DNA of 64,000 bases, from contig NZ_SRLA01000002.1 of the NCBI RefSeq assembly GCF_004745825.1, positions 1,364,001 through 1,428,000 on the forward strand. Reading direction: 5' to 3'. Positions 27,246 to 36,673 of this stretch are shown here, piece by piece (the stretch's first letter is position 1; each line of letters starts with the position of its first letter). This DNA is from Hymenobacter fodinae (lineage in GTDB: Bacteria > Bacteroidota > Bacteroidia > Cytophagales > Hymenobacteraceae). The notes below the pieces were generated by a model. The model made no database searches and was not told where the DNA came from. It worked only from the letters and a program-made list of their open reading frames with translations. Made by a program: the position numbers and the translations under genes.

Positions 27246-28265
27246 ATGAATTCAGTGAATCTTAAACGGCTTGCCCAAGAGCTCAACCTATCTATTGCCA
27301 CGGTGTCGCGGGCGCTGCAGGACAGCTACGAGGTGTCGTCGCAGACGAAAGAACGGGTGCGGGCACTGGCCGCTGAGCTGAACTACGAGCCAAACGCCTA
27401 CGCCAGCAGCTTGCGCCGCAACATCAGCAAAACCATTGGGGTAGTTATTCCGGAAGTCAACAACCACTTCTTTTCTCTGGCCATCAACGGCATTGAGGAA
27501 GTAGCGCGGCAGAGTGGCTACCACGTGCTGATTTACCTTACCCACGAGGACTACGAGCGGGAAGTAGCCATAACACAATACCTGATGGGTGGGCGGGTAG
27601 ATGGCCTCCTGATATCGGTGGCCAGCGGAAGCCAGGAGTTTTCACACCTAGAGAAGCTCTACGCCAGTAAGCCGGCCATCGTGTTCTTCGACCGGGTGTG
27701 CGACGCAATCCAGACCGCCAACGTAACCACCAACGATTACGAAAGTGGCTACCTGGCCACTCAGCACCTGATTGAAGCGGGCTGTACCCGCGTGGCGCAC
27801 CTATTGGTGTCGGGCAACCTCTCCATCGGGCGCATGCGGATGCAGGGGTACCAGGCCGCCCTGCAGGACGCCGGCATCGAGTTCGACGAAACGCTGGTGC
27901 TGGAAGGAGACGCCGATGATGAAACCAACACGGCGCTTATCACCGACATGCTCCGCAGCCGCCCCGATGTAGATGGCATCTTTGCCTCAGTAGAGCGGCT
28001 AGTGATTAGCAGCTACCAAGCCTGCCAGGCGCTCGGGCGGGCCATACCCCAAGACGTAAAGATTATCGGTTTCTCTAACCTGGGCGTAGCTTCCCTGTTG
28101 GCGCCATCCCTCACTACCATCACCCAGCCTGCGTATGAGATTGGGAAGGAGGCGGCTAATATTCTGCTCAAGGCCATTGAGAAAAAGAAAGTTATTCTGC
28201 CAAGCCAGAGCCTAGTGCTAAAATCCGAGCTGTTTCAGCGGAAGTCAACGGAGCCCTGCCGCTAG
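27246..28265 (+). CDS. LacI family transcriptional regulator (second)
   Basis: Repressor of 339 residues. The helix-turn-helix is at about 3-55 (NLKRLAQELNLSIATVSRALQDSYEVSSQTKERVRALAAELNYEPNAYASSLRR), followed by the sugar-binding domain (GVVIPEVNNHFFSLAINGIEEVARQSGYHVLIYLTHED). It probably controls the divergent GH2 and CE6-like genes through the operator at 27071 (inference from position). Its recognition helix (SIATVSRAL) differs slightly from the first LacI (SMTTISRAL), consistent with the different operator. Confidence 0.93.
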   Translation: MNSVNLKRLAQELNLSIATVSRALQDSYEVSSQTKERVRALAAELNYEPNAYASSLRRNISKTIGVVIPEVNNHFFSLAINGIEEVARQSGYHVLIYLTHEDYEREVAITQYLMGGRVDGLLISVASGSQEFSHLEKLYASKPAIVFFDRVCDAIQTANVTTNDYESGYLATQHLIEAGCTRVAHLLVSGNLSIGRMRMQGYQAALQDAGIEFDETLVLEGDADDETNTALITDMLRSRPDVDGIFASVERLVISSYQACQALGRAIPQDVKIIGFSNLGVASLLAPSLTTITQPAYEIGKEAANILLKAIEKKKVILPSQSLVLKSELFQRKSTEPCR

Positions 28266-28312
28266 CGCTAGGCCACTAACGCCGCGCAGGGTACTGGCCT
28301 GGCAACGCCCCA

Positions 28313-29563
28313 TTAGGTGCTCAAGAGCTTCTCCAGCCACTGCCGGGTTTCTAGGCCAGCGGCTTGCTCCACAATCAGGAGAAACTCTGAGGTGGAGGAA
28401 GTTTTGCGGGCCGCCGTGGTAGCCAGAATGGCCAGAAAGGAAGCATCTCCGAGGCGGTCATGCAGGGCAGCGAGGATGACAGTGCCTTTGTCGTACACCA
28501 CGCGCCGGTAGGTGGGGTAGGAGTGTGCTGTCTTATCGAACCCAATGATGGCTGGCGCCCCCGCGGCCGAAGCAACTCGTTTGGCTAGCTCCTGCCGATA
28601 GCCCGCGGTATCGGCGGTAGCCCGCAGGTACAGCAAGCTGGAGTACGTGGCAAAAGCCTCGTTCAGCCAGTCGTTGTAGTCATTAAAGGAGCCGTAAGCC
28701 CACCATTTGTGGCTGATTTCGTGCGCTAGTACAAGTTGGTCGATGCGCTTTCTAACGTCGAAATCGGGGTAGGTAATGACGGCTGCATTATCTAGCAGGG
28801 CAAACGCATCCCGATCTGCCCCCGTCAACAGAATAGCAAAGCGCGGGATGGGGTCTTGCTGCCCAATCGAGCGGTTGTAGAAAGCCACCACCCGCTCTGC
28901 TTCTGAAAGCATAAGACTATCGGGGTGGAGCAAGGGCGCGGCCGCCTTGCTTACCTTAATGGGGGTGGGGGCCCCGGTAGTTGCTTCATAGACGTGTTCT
29001 GCTGCTACTACGGTTGGCTCAATGGCTGAGGTGAGCCCCCGGAACGTAGAGCGCCCCTGGCTGTGGCGGATGGGTGGCCTAGAGCTGATGATGCGGTAGG
29101 TTTCTGGTGCTTGTACTTGCAGCACGTAGTCAATAAGCTCGTATTCCCGGAGGGGGCGGCTCGGGAGCCAGTTGCTGTGCCCACTAAGCTCCATCACCTC
29201 GGGAGTAGCAAACTTGGGCGGCATAGTACCCTGGTACGTAAGTACCACCCTGCGCCGCTGCTTGCCCGGGCGGTAAGTAAGCTCAATGGCCTGTACGGTG
29301 TCGCCAGCTGTGGCGTAGAAGCGGGGAGCTATTTGTTTGCGAACTGCTCCATGGCTCTCTAGGCCAGTGATGGTGAAGGCTTTGTTTAGGTTGAGCTGCA
29401 CACTGGTTTCGGCGGCATCAGCCGGAAGTGTGAGCGTATAACGGCACCAAAACTGCTTCGTGCGGGGCTCCAGCTTCACGGCAATCTGCACCTGATTTGG
29501 GGTAGCTGCGCTGGATGAAAGGCTACTGAGGATAATACTGAGAAGTAGGAAGAGATATTTCAC
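28313..29563 (-). CDS. M1-like zinc metallopeptidase, exported
   Basis: Exported protein of 416 residues. A signal peptide (MKYLFLLLSIILSSLSSSAA) is followed by a beta-rich N domain and a gluzincin catalytic domain with HEISHKWW (zinc His pair and catalytic Glu) and the third ligand Glu in NEAFATYSS, about 18 residues later. That is the M1 aminopeptidase spacing. It is short for M1 (usually 600-900 residues): the long C-terminal helical domain is missing, and GAMEN is not evident, so exopeptidase activity is uncertain. The start is GTG at 29563, directly before the signal peptide. Confidence 0.8.
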   Translation of the reverse strand: MKYLFLLLSIILSSLSSSAATPNQVQIAVKLEPRTKQFWCRYTLTLPADAAETSVQLNLNKAFTITGLESHGAVRKQIAPRFYATAGDTVQAIELTYRPGKQRRRVVLTYQGTMPPKFATPEVMELSGHSNWLPSRPLREYELIDYVLQVQAPETYRIISSRPPIRHSQGRSTFRGLTSAIEPTVVAAEHVYEATTGAPTPIKVSKAAAPLLHPDSLMLSEAERVVAFYNRSIGQQDPIPRFAILLTGADRDAFALLDNAAVITYPDFDVRKRIDQLVLAHEISHKWWAYGSFNDYNDWLNEAFATYSSLLYLRATADTAGYRQELAKRVASAAGAPAIIGFDKTAHSYPTYRRVVYDKGTVILAALHDRLGDASFLAILATTAARKTSSTSEFLLIVEQAAGLETRQWLEKLLST

Positions 29564-29654
29564 GGAGTTAGGAAGTTGCAGAATGGTAAAGCTATGCAAG
29601 CGCCAACACCTGCGGGGTGCGGCAGTAGCGGCCTAGGCCACTACTACAGCGTGG

Positions 29655-32600
29655 TTATTGCAACAGGCGCAACGTGGTATCGAGCGGCTGCTTGAGCAGG
29701 AGCCGTTGAAACTCCTGCCGCAGGCGGATTTGCTGCTGGCGCTGGTCTTGCTTTTTAAACAGGCCTACCTTGTACTTGCTGCCCGGTGTCCGGCGCAAAC
29801 TAAGATATACCAAGCCGCGGCTGCGCTGATGCGCCGCCTCGCCGCTCTTGATGCGCTCAATGCGCTTCTCGTTGTTGCCGAACAGCGTTTGCATGGGGCT
29901 GAGGCCCACGTACAAGTTGGCGCGACCATCCAGGTGGTACTCTCCACTTATGGCCAGGTCGGTGAGGTTGCTGTTCAGGGGCAGGCTCGGAATCAGGACC
30001 CGGTTGCCATCTAGCACAAACTGCGGACTGACGGGCTCGAAGTACAGGTGGCTAGTGCGTTTCTCGCGCAAAAACTTCAGGGCTTCCTGCAGGGCAGTTA
30101 CGTCCAGTAGTTCCAGGTTTCGGAGGTCTGTTTTCAAGTAGGCGTGGGTTTGGGCGAGTAGGGGCAGAAACGTGGCATCGAGGGTGGTGTGTAGGTCGCC
30201 CTCGCAGTGCATAGAGCCCCGAATGTTTTCAGGCCCCAACACGTCAAAACGCAAGGCCGCAGCCAGCCCAAATAGCTCAGAAAGGTCGATTTCTTGCAGC
30301 CGCACTTGGGCGTGTAGCGGGTGCCGAGCCCCTTGCTCGGCATCCATCTGAACCTTACCCCGCAAGGCCATGGTGCCCCCACAGGTTTGCAATGAGCACT
30401 GCTCCAGCGTAGCCCACCCCTCCGCCAGCCTGCTGCGCAAGCGAAAATCACTGCCCCTGAGCATGGAATACACAATGTGCTCGGCGGTGACTTCCACGCG
30501 GGCCGTAACGGTGCCATCCAAGAGCGGCGACATACCGGTAGCGGCTTTCGTGGACGCAGTTGGTGCCTTTTTGGCTGGGGGGGTGAGGGCCGCCAACAGC
30601 TGAAACAGCCGTTGAATATCAAGCGTCTGGTAACGCAACCGGATGTCGGCCTGGGCGCCTTGGAGCTCCGCACCATTGAGCTGAGCCGAGGCACTCACGC
30701 GGCCGGTGCCGCCGGCGCTGGTGCCAAACGTAAGGTATGGCACCTTAAAGGTAGGCCCCGTTTTATTGAGCCGTAAGCGCAGATTGGTCAGGTTCTCGCC
30801 CGCTGGCAGCACCACCTTGTGAATGGTAGCTTCCACCTGCCCGTTAGCATTCAGCACCATATCCTGCAGACTGGCATCGGGTGCTTGCGTTGGGACTTTG
30901 CGGCGGGGTGGGCGGGCCAGCAGCGCCAGAAAACGCCGGTACGAAAGCGTGTTGAACGTAACTGCCAAGCGGGCCGCCACGGGTTGGTCCTGTAGGGTAT
31001 CGGTAGGCCAGCTCACGGCACCTTGCACCAGCCCATCCCACACCCGCATCTGCAAATTAGAAAGCTGCACCTGCTGGCCGTCGTGGCGGATTCTGGCCGT
31101 AAGATGGCGCAGGGTATCGGAGCGCAACACGAGCCGCTGGCATTGCAGCCCAATATTTAAGCGCATGCCCGGCGGAAACAAGTTGAGGGCCCGCGTAGCT
31201 ATTTCCTGCCGCGGAGCAGACTTCTTGGGCCGTGCCCGCACCAGCGGGCTGCCCGCTGCCCGCGTAGGTGGCGCCAAAAGCTGCCGTACTCTGCTGAGGT
31301 ACAGCTCATCTGCCACAAACGAGCCCGTAATGGTAGTGGTAGGGTGCTGCCCGGTGAAGTAGGCCAGTAGATAGGTGGTGGTGGCGTTGGCCCGCACGTG
31401 CATGCCGTTGAGCTGCCCCGTTAGGTTTTCCAGCTGCCACAAACTGTCGCGCAGGCGCACCCGCACGTTCAGACCCGACATATCGGCCCGGCGGTGCGGA
31501 ACTGTAAACGATGCATTTTGCAGCGTGATAGTGCCCCGCACGGCCAGCGGGGGCAGTATGGTAGCGTGTCCGGCTTGTCGGGCGGCCCGCTCCGGAATTT
31601 CCGGGAGCAGACCATTCAGGTCGATGTTGAGGGCAGCCTGTCCGGCGCGGGCGTGCCACAGGTCGGGAGCCACTACAGTGGCCAGCGTTTGCAGCTCCGT
31701 GCGCCCCTGCACGTGCCCCGTGAGCACGGGTTGGGTGAAGTTGGTTACCCTAACGGTGGCCTGCAGTTCCCCCGCCGTAGAGAACAAGCGGCATTGCTCG
31801 AAAGCCAGATAGGTAGAGGTGGCCGAGTGCTCAGGCCCATTGTCGAATACACCGCGAGCATCCCAACGCCGAATCTGCCGCGCCGATCCTGGCCACCGCA
31901 TCTGAGCGTTCCGCAGATCAAACCGCAATACCGTGCGAGGGCGGGTGAGGGGCCCGCTCAGCCCCCGAATGGTGTAGTCGATGCGGGCGCGGCTGCTACT
32001 AACAGCCCCGCTGAGGTAGCGGTGCAAGCTAGTGGGCAAGGCCACGTGCAAGACCTCCACCAAGGGCTGCTTGCCCCGGAAATGCAGGTTGAGGGTGGTA
32101 CCGGGAGGCTGATCCGGACCTGCCGCCTGGTGGGTACCGTTGATTAGCACAGTGTCGCCGTTTAGAGTGGCTCGGGTGCGCTGAAACGTGCCTTGACGCT
32201 GCCGAAAGTCATACTGGTAGCGCACCCAGGCCGTAATGGGTTCCTGCTCAAACAAGTTGCCGCGCCCACTGCGCAGGTACTGCAACTGTCCCTGCAGGGT
32301 GCCTCGCACATGTCCCACGCCCCCGCGGCCTTGCACCGCAAGCTGGCCTTCTTGCACAAATGCCGAAAAGCCGCTGTGCTGCAGGTCATTTCGGTCCGTT
32401 ACCCGCAGGTTATGGATGCGCAGGGAGTTCAGTAGAAAATCAGGCGGGGCGTAGGCGGCTTTGCGGTGGGGCCCTTTCCCGTGCAAGCTCCAATTGTGGC
32501 CTAGCGAGTCGGTGAGCTGTTGAAAATCAACATCGTGCAGGGTAAGGTGATCAAACTCCACGCGCCCCCGGAGCAGGGGCAAGGCCTGCAGGCGCACATC

Positions 32601-32885
32601 GGCGCGGCCAATGCGCAACACGGGCACGGCTTGGTGAAAGGCCGTATCCGTCAGGCTGAAGTGGCGCAGCGAAGCCGTGATGTGCGGAAAGTCATGCAGC
32701 CAGGAAAATTCTACCTCAAACGGCGCCAGCACCAGATCGGAGTTGCGAGCAATTCGCTCCCTCACCATCCGCGTCAGTTTCCGCTGGCCCCACGCCGAGC
32801 CTAGAAAATATACGCCCGTCCCAATGGCTACCAGCAGTCCCAGCGCAGCAATGGCCAAGAACTGGCGGAGGGAAGGACGTTTCAT
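29655..32885 (-). CDS. AsmA family / AsmA-like C-terminal protein
   Basis: Large membrane-anchored periplasmic protein of 1076 residues. An N-terminal helix (about 9-31; FLAIAALGLLVAIGTGVYFLG) is followed by the AsmA N-terminal signature (LTRMVRERIARNSDLVLAPFEVEFSWLHDFPHITASLRHFSL). A long series of beta strands follows, typical of the AsmA/TamB/VPS13-like bridge-forming superfamily. The C-terminal AsmA2-like segment contains LNSNLTDLAISGEYHLDGRANLYVGLSPMQTLFGN. The role in Bacteroidota is probably envelope lipid transport or homeostasis (family knowledge, not shown here). Stands alone, with short gaps on both sides. Confidence 0.85.
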   Translation of the reverse strand: MKRPSLRQFLAIAALGLLVAIGTGVYFLGSAWGQRKLTRMVRERIARNSDLVLAPFEVEFSWLHDFPHITASLRHFSLTDTAFHQAVPVLRIGRADVRLQALPLLRGRVEFDHLTLHDVDFQQLTDSLGHNWSLHGKGPHRKAAYAPPDFLLNSLRIHNLRVTDRNDLQHSGFSAFVQEGQLAVQGRGGVGHVRGTLQGQLQYLRSGRGNLFEQEPITAWVRYQYDFRQRQGTFQRTRATLNGDTVLINGTHQAAGPDQPPGTTLNLHFRGKQPLVEVLHVALPTSLHRYLSGAVSSSRARIDYTIRGLSGPLTRPRTVLRFDLRNAQMRWPGSARQIRRWDARGVFDNGPEHSATSTYLAFEQCRLFSTAGELQATVRVTNFTQPVLTGHVQGRTELQTLATVVAPDLWHARAGQAALNIDLNGLLPEIPERAARQAGHATILPPLAVRGTITLQNASFTVPHRRADMSGLNVRVRLRDSLWQLENLTGQLNGMHVRANATTTYLLAYFTGQHPTTTITGSFVADELYLSRVRQLLAPPTRAAGSPLVRARPKKSAPRQEIATRALNLFPPGMRLNIGLQCQRLVLRSDTLRHLTARIRHDGQQVQLSNLQMRVWDGLVQGAVSWPTDTLQDQPVAARLAVTFNTLSYRRFLALLARPPRRKVPTQAPDASLQDMVLNANGQVEATIHKVVLPAGENLTNLRLRLNKTGPTFKVPYLTFGTSAGGTGRVSASAQLNGAELQGAQADIRLRYQTLDIQRLFQLLAALTPPAKKAPTASTKAATGMSPLLDGTVTARVEVTAEHIVYSMLRGSDFRLRSRLAEGWATLEQCSLQTCGGTMALRGKVQMDAEQGARHPLHAQVRLQEIDLSELFGLAAALRFDVLGPENIRGSMHCEGDLHTTLDATFLPLLAQTHAYLKTDLRNLELLDVTALQEALKFLREKRTSHLYFEPVSPQFVLDGNRVLIPSLPLNSNLTDLAISGEYHLDGRANLYVGLSPMQTLFGNNEKRIERIKSGEAAHQRSRGLVYLSLRRTPGSKYKVGLFKKQDQRQQQIRLRQEFQRLLLKQPLDTTLRLLQ

Positions 32886-33191
32886 GTTGAGGATACAGTG
32901 CGGCGTGTAAAGAGGATTAGGCTAGTCTACGCAGAAACTCCACTAGTGGTGCTAGCTCAACAGTTATGTCGTGTGTTGTTGGCGGAGTGTACTCAACGAA
33001 AGTGGCCTACGCTGACTCGCTTGTTGCAGTGAGGCGCACGTATATTGCACGTAATCGGCTAGCAAGAGTACCGCTTAACATCAAGCCGCAAAAACATCTA
33101 GCTCATTATTTACGCAAGTTGCTAGGCCACCTTCTGTTTGTAGGATATCTACAATAAGAACCCAAGGTGCGCATCCCCAGATGCTAGCTGC
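32886..33191. other. Intergenic region, 306 bases
   Basis: Upstream region of the AsmA-like gene and downstream of the amidotransferase gene. More AT-rich than the genes, with one CTAGGCCACC word near 33122. No gene, hairpin or clear promoter seen. Confidence 0.5.
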
Positions 33192-33911
33192 TCAGTGACG
33201 TGAGCCCGGAGGGGCATTAAGAGCCAGCATCCCATCCAGCAGCGGATATAGAAAAGCCGGCGAGGTTTCCAAGGTTGCGGCTTCCGCCTGAATGGCCGTT
33301 GGGGTCTGCACAAAAGCCGCGGGTTTCAGTAGGTGTCCCTCGGCCTCCACTATCGACGCCAACCATTGGGCGTCTGCCTCGGGGTGAAACTGTAGACCTA
33401 CTACTCGCTCACCCCATAGAAACCCCTGGCAACTGGTAGGCGGTGAGTAGGCTAGCAATTGCGCCCCGGGCGGCAGAGTGAAGGCATCATAATGCCAGTG
33501 CAGCGCTAAAACAGCCTCCGGCACGTGCCGAAAAAGCGAGTGTTGCCTTGCCTCAAGGGTAAACTGTACCGGCCAAAAGCCCACTTCCGGCTCGGCATTG
33601 CGGCCCACAGTAGCGCCCAGCTGTTGCGCCACTAACTGTGAACCTAGGCATAGGCCTAGTACTGGCACGTTCGCATCGAGGGCCGCCTTAATGGCGGATT
33701 TTTCCTGCCGTAGCCACGGAAATTCGGCTTCATCGTGCACACCCATGGCGCCGCCCAATACCACCAGCAGATCGGCGCGGCTAAAATCAGGTGACGCAGC
33801 AGTAGGGTTATGCCAGGCGCTTACGTGCAAGTGGTGGCCCCGAGTGGTGGCCCAGGCAGCAATGTGGCCCGGCCCCTCATCGGGCATGTGTTGAAAACAA
33901 TGAATCTGCAT
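33192..33911 (-). CDS. Class I glutamine amidotransferase domain protein
   Basis: Cytoplasmic protein of 239 residues with a complete class I glutamine amidotransferase (GATase1) domain. The nucleophile Cys is in VLGLCLGSQLVAQQLG and the catalytic His/Glu pair in LQFHPEADAQW. There is no synthetase domain, so it is one of the stand-alone amidotransferases often annotated as GMP synthase-like. It lies just downstream of guaA on the same strand, but a strong terminator separates them. Substrate unknown. Confidence 0.87.
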   Translation of the reverse strand: MQIHCFQHMPDEGPGHIAAWATTRGHHLHVSAWHNPTAASPDFSRADLLVVLGGAMGVHDEAEFPWLRQEKSAIKAALDANVPVLGLCLGSQLVAQQLGATVGRNAEPEVGFWPVQFTLEARQHSLFRHVPEAVLALHWHYDAFTLPPGAQLLAYSPPTSCQGFLWGERVVGLQFHPEADAQWLASIVEAEGHLLKPAAFVQTPTAIQAEAATLETSPAFLYPLLDGMLALNAPPGSRH

Positions 33912-33956
33912 GAATGGCGGCTGATAAAAAAGACCCGGAAGGCACTCTAAGTAAAA

Positions 33957-33997
33957 CTAAAAAGAGCCACCGAAACTAATTCAGTGGCTCTTTCTTG
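33957..33997. terminator. Terminator after guaA
   Basis: AAAGAGCCAC (33961-33970) pairs with GTGGCTCTTT (33984-33993); A and T runs flank it on both sides. It ends guaA transcription before the amidotransferase gene. Confidence 0.8.
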
Positions 33998-34014
33998 CTA
34001 TCAATTAAGCGGGC

Positions 34015-35547
34015 TTATTCCCACTCGATAGTTGCTGGTGGCTTCGAGCTGATGTCGTACACCACGCGGTTGATGCCACGCACCTGGTTAATAATGCGGT
34101 TCGACACGTCGGCCAAGAACTCGTAGGGGAGGTGAGCCCAGTCGGCGGTCATGCCGTCAACGCTGGTTACGGCCCGCAGCGCTACTACCCGCTCATAAGT
34201 CCGCTCATCGCCCATCACGCCCACGCTTTGCACGGGCAGCAGCATTACGCCGGCCTGCCATACTTTTTCGTAAAGCCCGAAGTTTTTCAGACCGTTGATA
34301 AAGATGGCATCGGCGCGCTGGAGCAGGTCTACCTTCTCGGGCGTGATGTCACCGAGAATGCGGATGCCTAGGCCCGGCCCGGGGAAGGGGTGGCGGTGCA
34401 GAATGTTGGTGGGCAGGCCTAGGGTGTGGCCTACCTCACGCACTTCGTCCTTAAACAGCGCCCGTAGCGGCTCCACAATCCGCAGGTTCATTTTCTCGGG
34501 CAAGCCGCCCACGTTGTGGTGGCTCTTAATAGTCACGGCCGGTCCTTTCACCGACACTGACTCAATCACATCGGGGTAAATGGTACCCTGGGCCAGCCAG
34601 CGGGCACCCTCTACCTTTTGGGCTTCACGGTCGAACACTTCGATGAACGTGCGGCCAATGGCTTTGCGCTTCTGCTCGGGGTCGGTGAGGCCGGTTAGGG
34701 CCGCGTAGAACTCCTGAGAGGCATCTACCCCGCGCACGTTCAGGCCCAGGTCTTTGTAGGAGTGCAGTACGTCCTCGTACTCATCCTTGCGTAGCAGGCC
34801 GTTGTTCACGAAAATACCGTGTAACCGCTTGCCAATGGCGCGGTGCAGCAGCAGGGCCGCCACCGACGAATCTACGCCACCCGATAGGCCTAGAATTACC
34901 TGGTCTTCCTCGCCGATGGTGCGCTGGAGGGTTTCCACCATCGAGTCTACGAAGTGCTCCGGCGTCCAGCTCTGGTCTAGGCCACAGATGGATACCACAA
35001 AGTTCTGGAGCAGGGTTTTGCCGTCGGTGGAGTGCGTTACCTCCGGGTGGAATTGAATACCATAGGTAGGCTGTCCTTCAATGTGGAAAGCGGCTACAGC
35101 TACTTCCGGCGTCCCGGCAATAATCTCAAACCCGGCTGGCAGGTCCTTGATGGTGTCCCCGTGCGACATCCACACCTGCGACTCCGTGGGTACGCCGTGC
35201 AGCAGGGGCGAGGCGTGCAACACGTGGCTGAGGCGGGCCCGGCCATACTCGCGGATGGTAGCGGGCATAACTTCGCCGCCCTGCTGGTGTGCCAGCAGCT
35301 GAGCGCCGTAGCACACCCCCAGTACAGGCACGTGGCCTAGGTACTTGGAGAGGTCGGGGTTGGGGGCTTCGGGGTCGCGCACGGAGCAGGGGGAGCCCGA
35401 AAGCACAACGCCCCGGATGTCCTCAGTGAGGTCCGGGGCGTGATTATACGGATGGATTTCGCAGTAAACATTCAGTTCCCGGATGCGCCGGGCAATCAGC
35501 TGCGTGTACTGCGACCCAAAGTCTAGAATCAGGATTTGTTGAGGCAT
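34015..35547 (-). CDS. guaA: GMP synthase (glutamine-hydrolysing)
   Basis: Converts XMP to GMP in the cytoplasm; 510 residues, full length. The N-terminal amidotransferase domain has [13 protein letters not shown] (nucleophile Cys) and [10 protein letters not shown] (His/Glu). The ATP pyrophosphatase domain has the PP-loop [21 protein letters not shown]. The C-terminal dimerisation domain ends [12 protein letters not shown], as in characterised GuaA. The ATG at 35547 ([20 protein letters not shown]) matches the usual N terminus. Confidence 0.98.
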   Translation of the reverse strand: MPQQILILDFGSQYTQLIARRIRELNVYCEIHPYNHAPDLTEDIRGVVLSGSPCSVRDPEAPNPDLSKYLGHVPVLGVCYGAQLLAHQQGGEVMPATIREYGRARLSHVLHASPLLHGVPTESQVWMSHGDTIKDLPAGFEIIAGTPEVAVAAFHIEGQPTYGIQFHPEVTHSTDGKTLLQNFVVSICGLDQSWTPEHFVDSMVETLQRTIGEEDQVILGLSGGVDSSVAALLLHRAIGKRLHGIFVNNGLLRKDEYEDVLHSYKDLGLNVRGVDASQEFYAALTGLTDPEQKRKAIGRTFIEVFDREAQKVEGARWLAQGTIYPDVIESVSVKGPAVTIKSHHNVGGLPEKMNLRIVEPLRALFKDEVREVGHTLGLPTNILHRHPFPGPGLGIRILGDITPEKVDLLQRADAIFINGLKNFGLYEKVWQAGVMLLPVQSVGVMGDERTYERVVALRAVTSVDGMTADWAHLPYEFLADVSNRIINQVRGINRVVYDISSKPPATIEWE

Positions 35548-35781
35548 GGGCAAAGGTAAGAACCACACCGAGGAGCACAAAATTGGCGGCGTCTATCTCC
35601 AGTGGTTTCTTTTTTCAACGACAGTTACAGGGCCTTCGCGTTTTGATAAAGTGAGTTCGGCAAAAGAAATGAACCCAAATGAATAAAAACCACTTACTTG
35701 TATAATCATATCCTAGTAAAAGCGTTTGCTCTAACTAAACTGCTAGTAAACACTTCTCATGTACTAAAACTGCTTGCGCAT

Positions 35782-36207
35782 ATGAAAGCATCTGTCCGTA
35801 TCGTACTTAGCTTGCTAGCTTTTCTTACAGCCTTCTCAGTGCAGGCGCAAACCACTGCTGGTGGGATGCAAGAACCCATTTACCCGAAAGAAACCAAGGC
35901 AGAGTCATTACCCATCAAAGTTCTAACCGGAACTGTGTTTAATGATATGGGAGAGCCTTTGGCTGGAGCTAATGTAACGGTAGTTGGTGATAAAAATAAT
36001 ACAATTACTACAAACTCGGTTGGAGGCTACGTGCTTCGTACAACGGCTGCGCAGCCGGTGTTGCGCATTACGTATGCCGGGTACAAAGATTTAGAGCAGA
36101 CGGTTAATCCGTTGCACCCAACCTCTTTCACCCTGGAAGCAGTAGCGAATTACAAGCGCGACCTCAAGAAGCGTAGTAAAGCCGCCGAAAAGGCCTACCG
36201 AAACTAG
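35782..36207 (+). CDS. Small exported carboxypeptidase-regulatory-like domain protein
   Basis: Exported protein of 141 residues. A signal peptide (MKASVRIVLSLLAFLTAFSVQAQ) is followed by one carboxypeptidase D regulatory-like beta-sandwich (LTGTVFNDMGEPLAGANVTVVGDKNNTITTNSVGGYVLRT...LRITYAGYKD), the module that opens SusC-type receptors. The C-terminal tail is strongly basic (YKRDLKKRSKAAEKAYRN). The gene is visibly richer in A+T than its neighbours. The ATG at 35782 begins the signal peptide. Function unknown; a stand-alone copy of this domain may bind another envelope protein. Confidence 0.75.
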   Translation: MKASVRIVLSLLAFLTAFSVQAQTTAGGMQEPIYPKETKAESLPIKVLTGTVFNDMGEPLAGANVTVVGDKNNTITTNSVGGYVLRTTAAQPVLRITYAGYKDLEQTVNPLHPTSFTLEAVANYKRDLKKRSKAAEKAYRN

Positions 36208-36356
36208 TGTTAACACCCGACGGTCGAGCTGTTAGTTGGGGCGTAAAGTAGGCGTAATGGCACGGTGTCAAAATTAATCTGGTTGATACTCTGCTAGTAG
36301 ACTTGCAAAACACAGAAAAATGCGAAGAAACTTACCGATTCGCCGGAAGTGCTTTG

Positions 36357-36364
36357 TATCTTTG
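36357..36364 (+). promoter_or_regulatory. Bacteroidota -7 element (TATCTTTG) of the SRP RNA gene
   Basis: TATCTTTG fits the Bacteroidota -7 consensus TAnnTTTG and lies about 5 bases before the expected 5' end of the RNA. A clear -33 TTG was not found. Confidence 0.55.
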
Positions 36365-36368
36365 CACC

Positions 36369-36466
36369 CGGCGAGTCAGAACGACCAGCTCCTGCTGAAC
36401 TCCCCCAGGACCGGAAGGTAGCAAGGGTAGGTGGTTGAGCGGTGCGATTTTGGCTCGCTTTTTTTT
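36369..36466 (+). ncRNA. ffs: Signal recognition particle RNA, small bacterial type (4.5S)
   Basis: RNA scaffold for Ffh in co-translational membrane targeting. The universally conserved domain IV core is present: CCAGGACCGGAAGGTAGCAA (about 36405-36424) followed by GGGTA, including the GGAA tetraloop and the asymmetric internal loop. GCGAG (36371-36375) pairs with CTCGC (36454-36458) to close the rod, and a T tract (36459-36466) ends it. Length of about 98 nt fits the small SRP RNA without an Alu domain. Ends are estimated. Confidence 0.93.
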
Positions 36467-36521
36467 GCAATACATTCAGGTGTGCGTGTTAAGCGCAAGG
36501 AGTCTGAATTAGAGTATAAGA

Positions 36522-36559
36522 ATACGCAAAAGGCGGCCCCCGGGTCGCCTTTTGCGTTA
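36522..36559. terminator. Hairpin downstream of the SRP RNA
   Basis: ATACGCAAAAGGCG and CGCCTTTTGCGTTA form a stem of about 13 base pairs around a GC-rich loop. Likely a terminator, or a protective hairpin between the RNA gene and the next gene. Confidence 0.6.
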
Positions 36560-36673
36560 TAGGCCAATCGGTGGTCCGCCTAAGCACAGGCCTAGCAGAC
36601 AAAATCAAGCAGACCTAACACATTCGTTTGATTCCGTGAGTAGCTTTGGGCATCTTCTTTTCAAATCGTTCGC

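Larger units (their letters stand above)
36208..36673. other. Region without protein genes around the SRP RNA
   Basis: A 466-base gap. It holds the SRP RNA gene (about 36369-36466), its -7 promoter element at 36357, a hairpin at 36522-36559 and a TAGCTTTG -7-like element at 36641 ahead of the transaldolase gene. Confidence 0.7.

Noticed and set aside
36376..36567. Minus-strand 63-residue open frame over the SRP RNA
   Set aside because: It lies on the complement of a clear SRP RNA and has no protein features.
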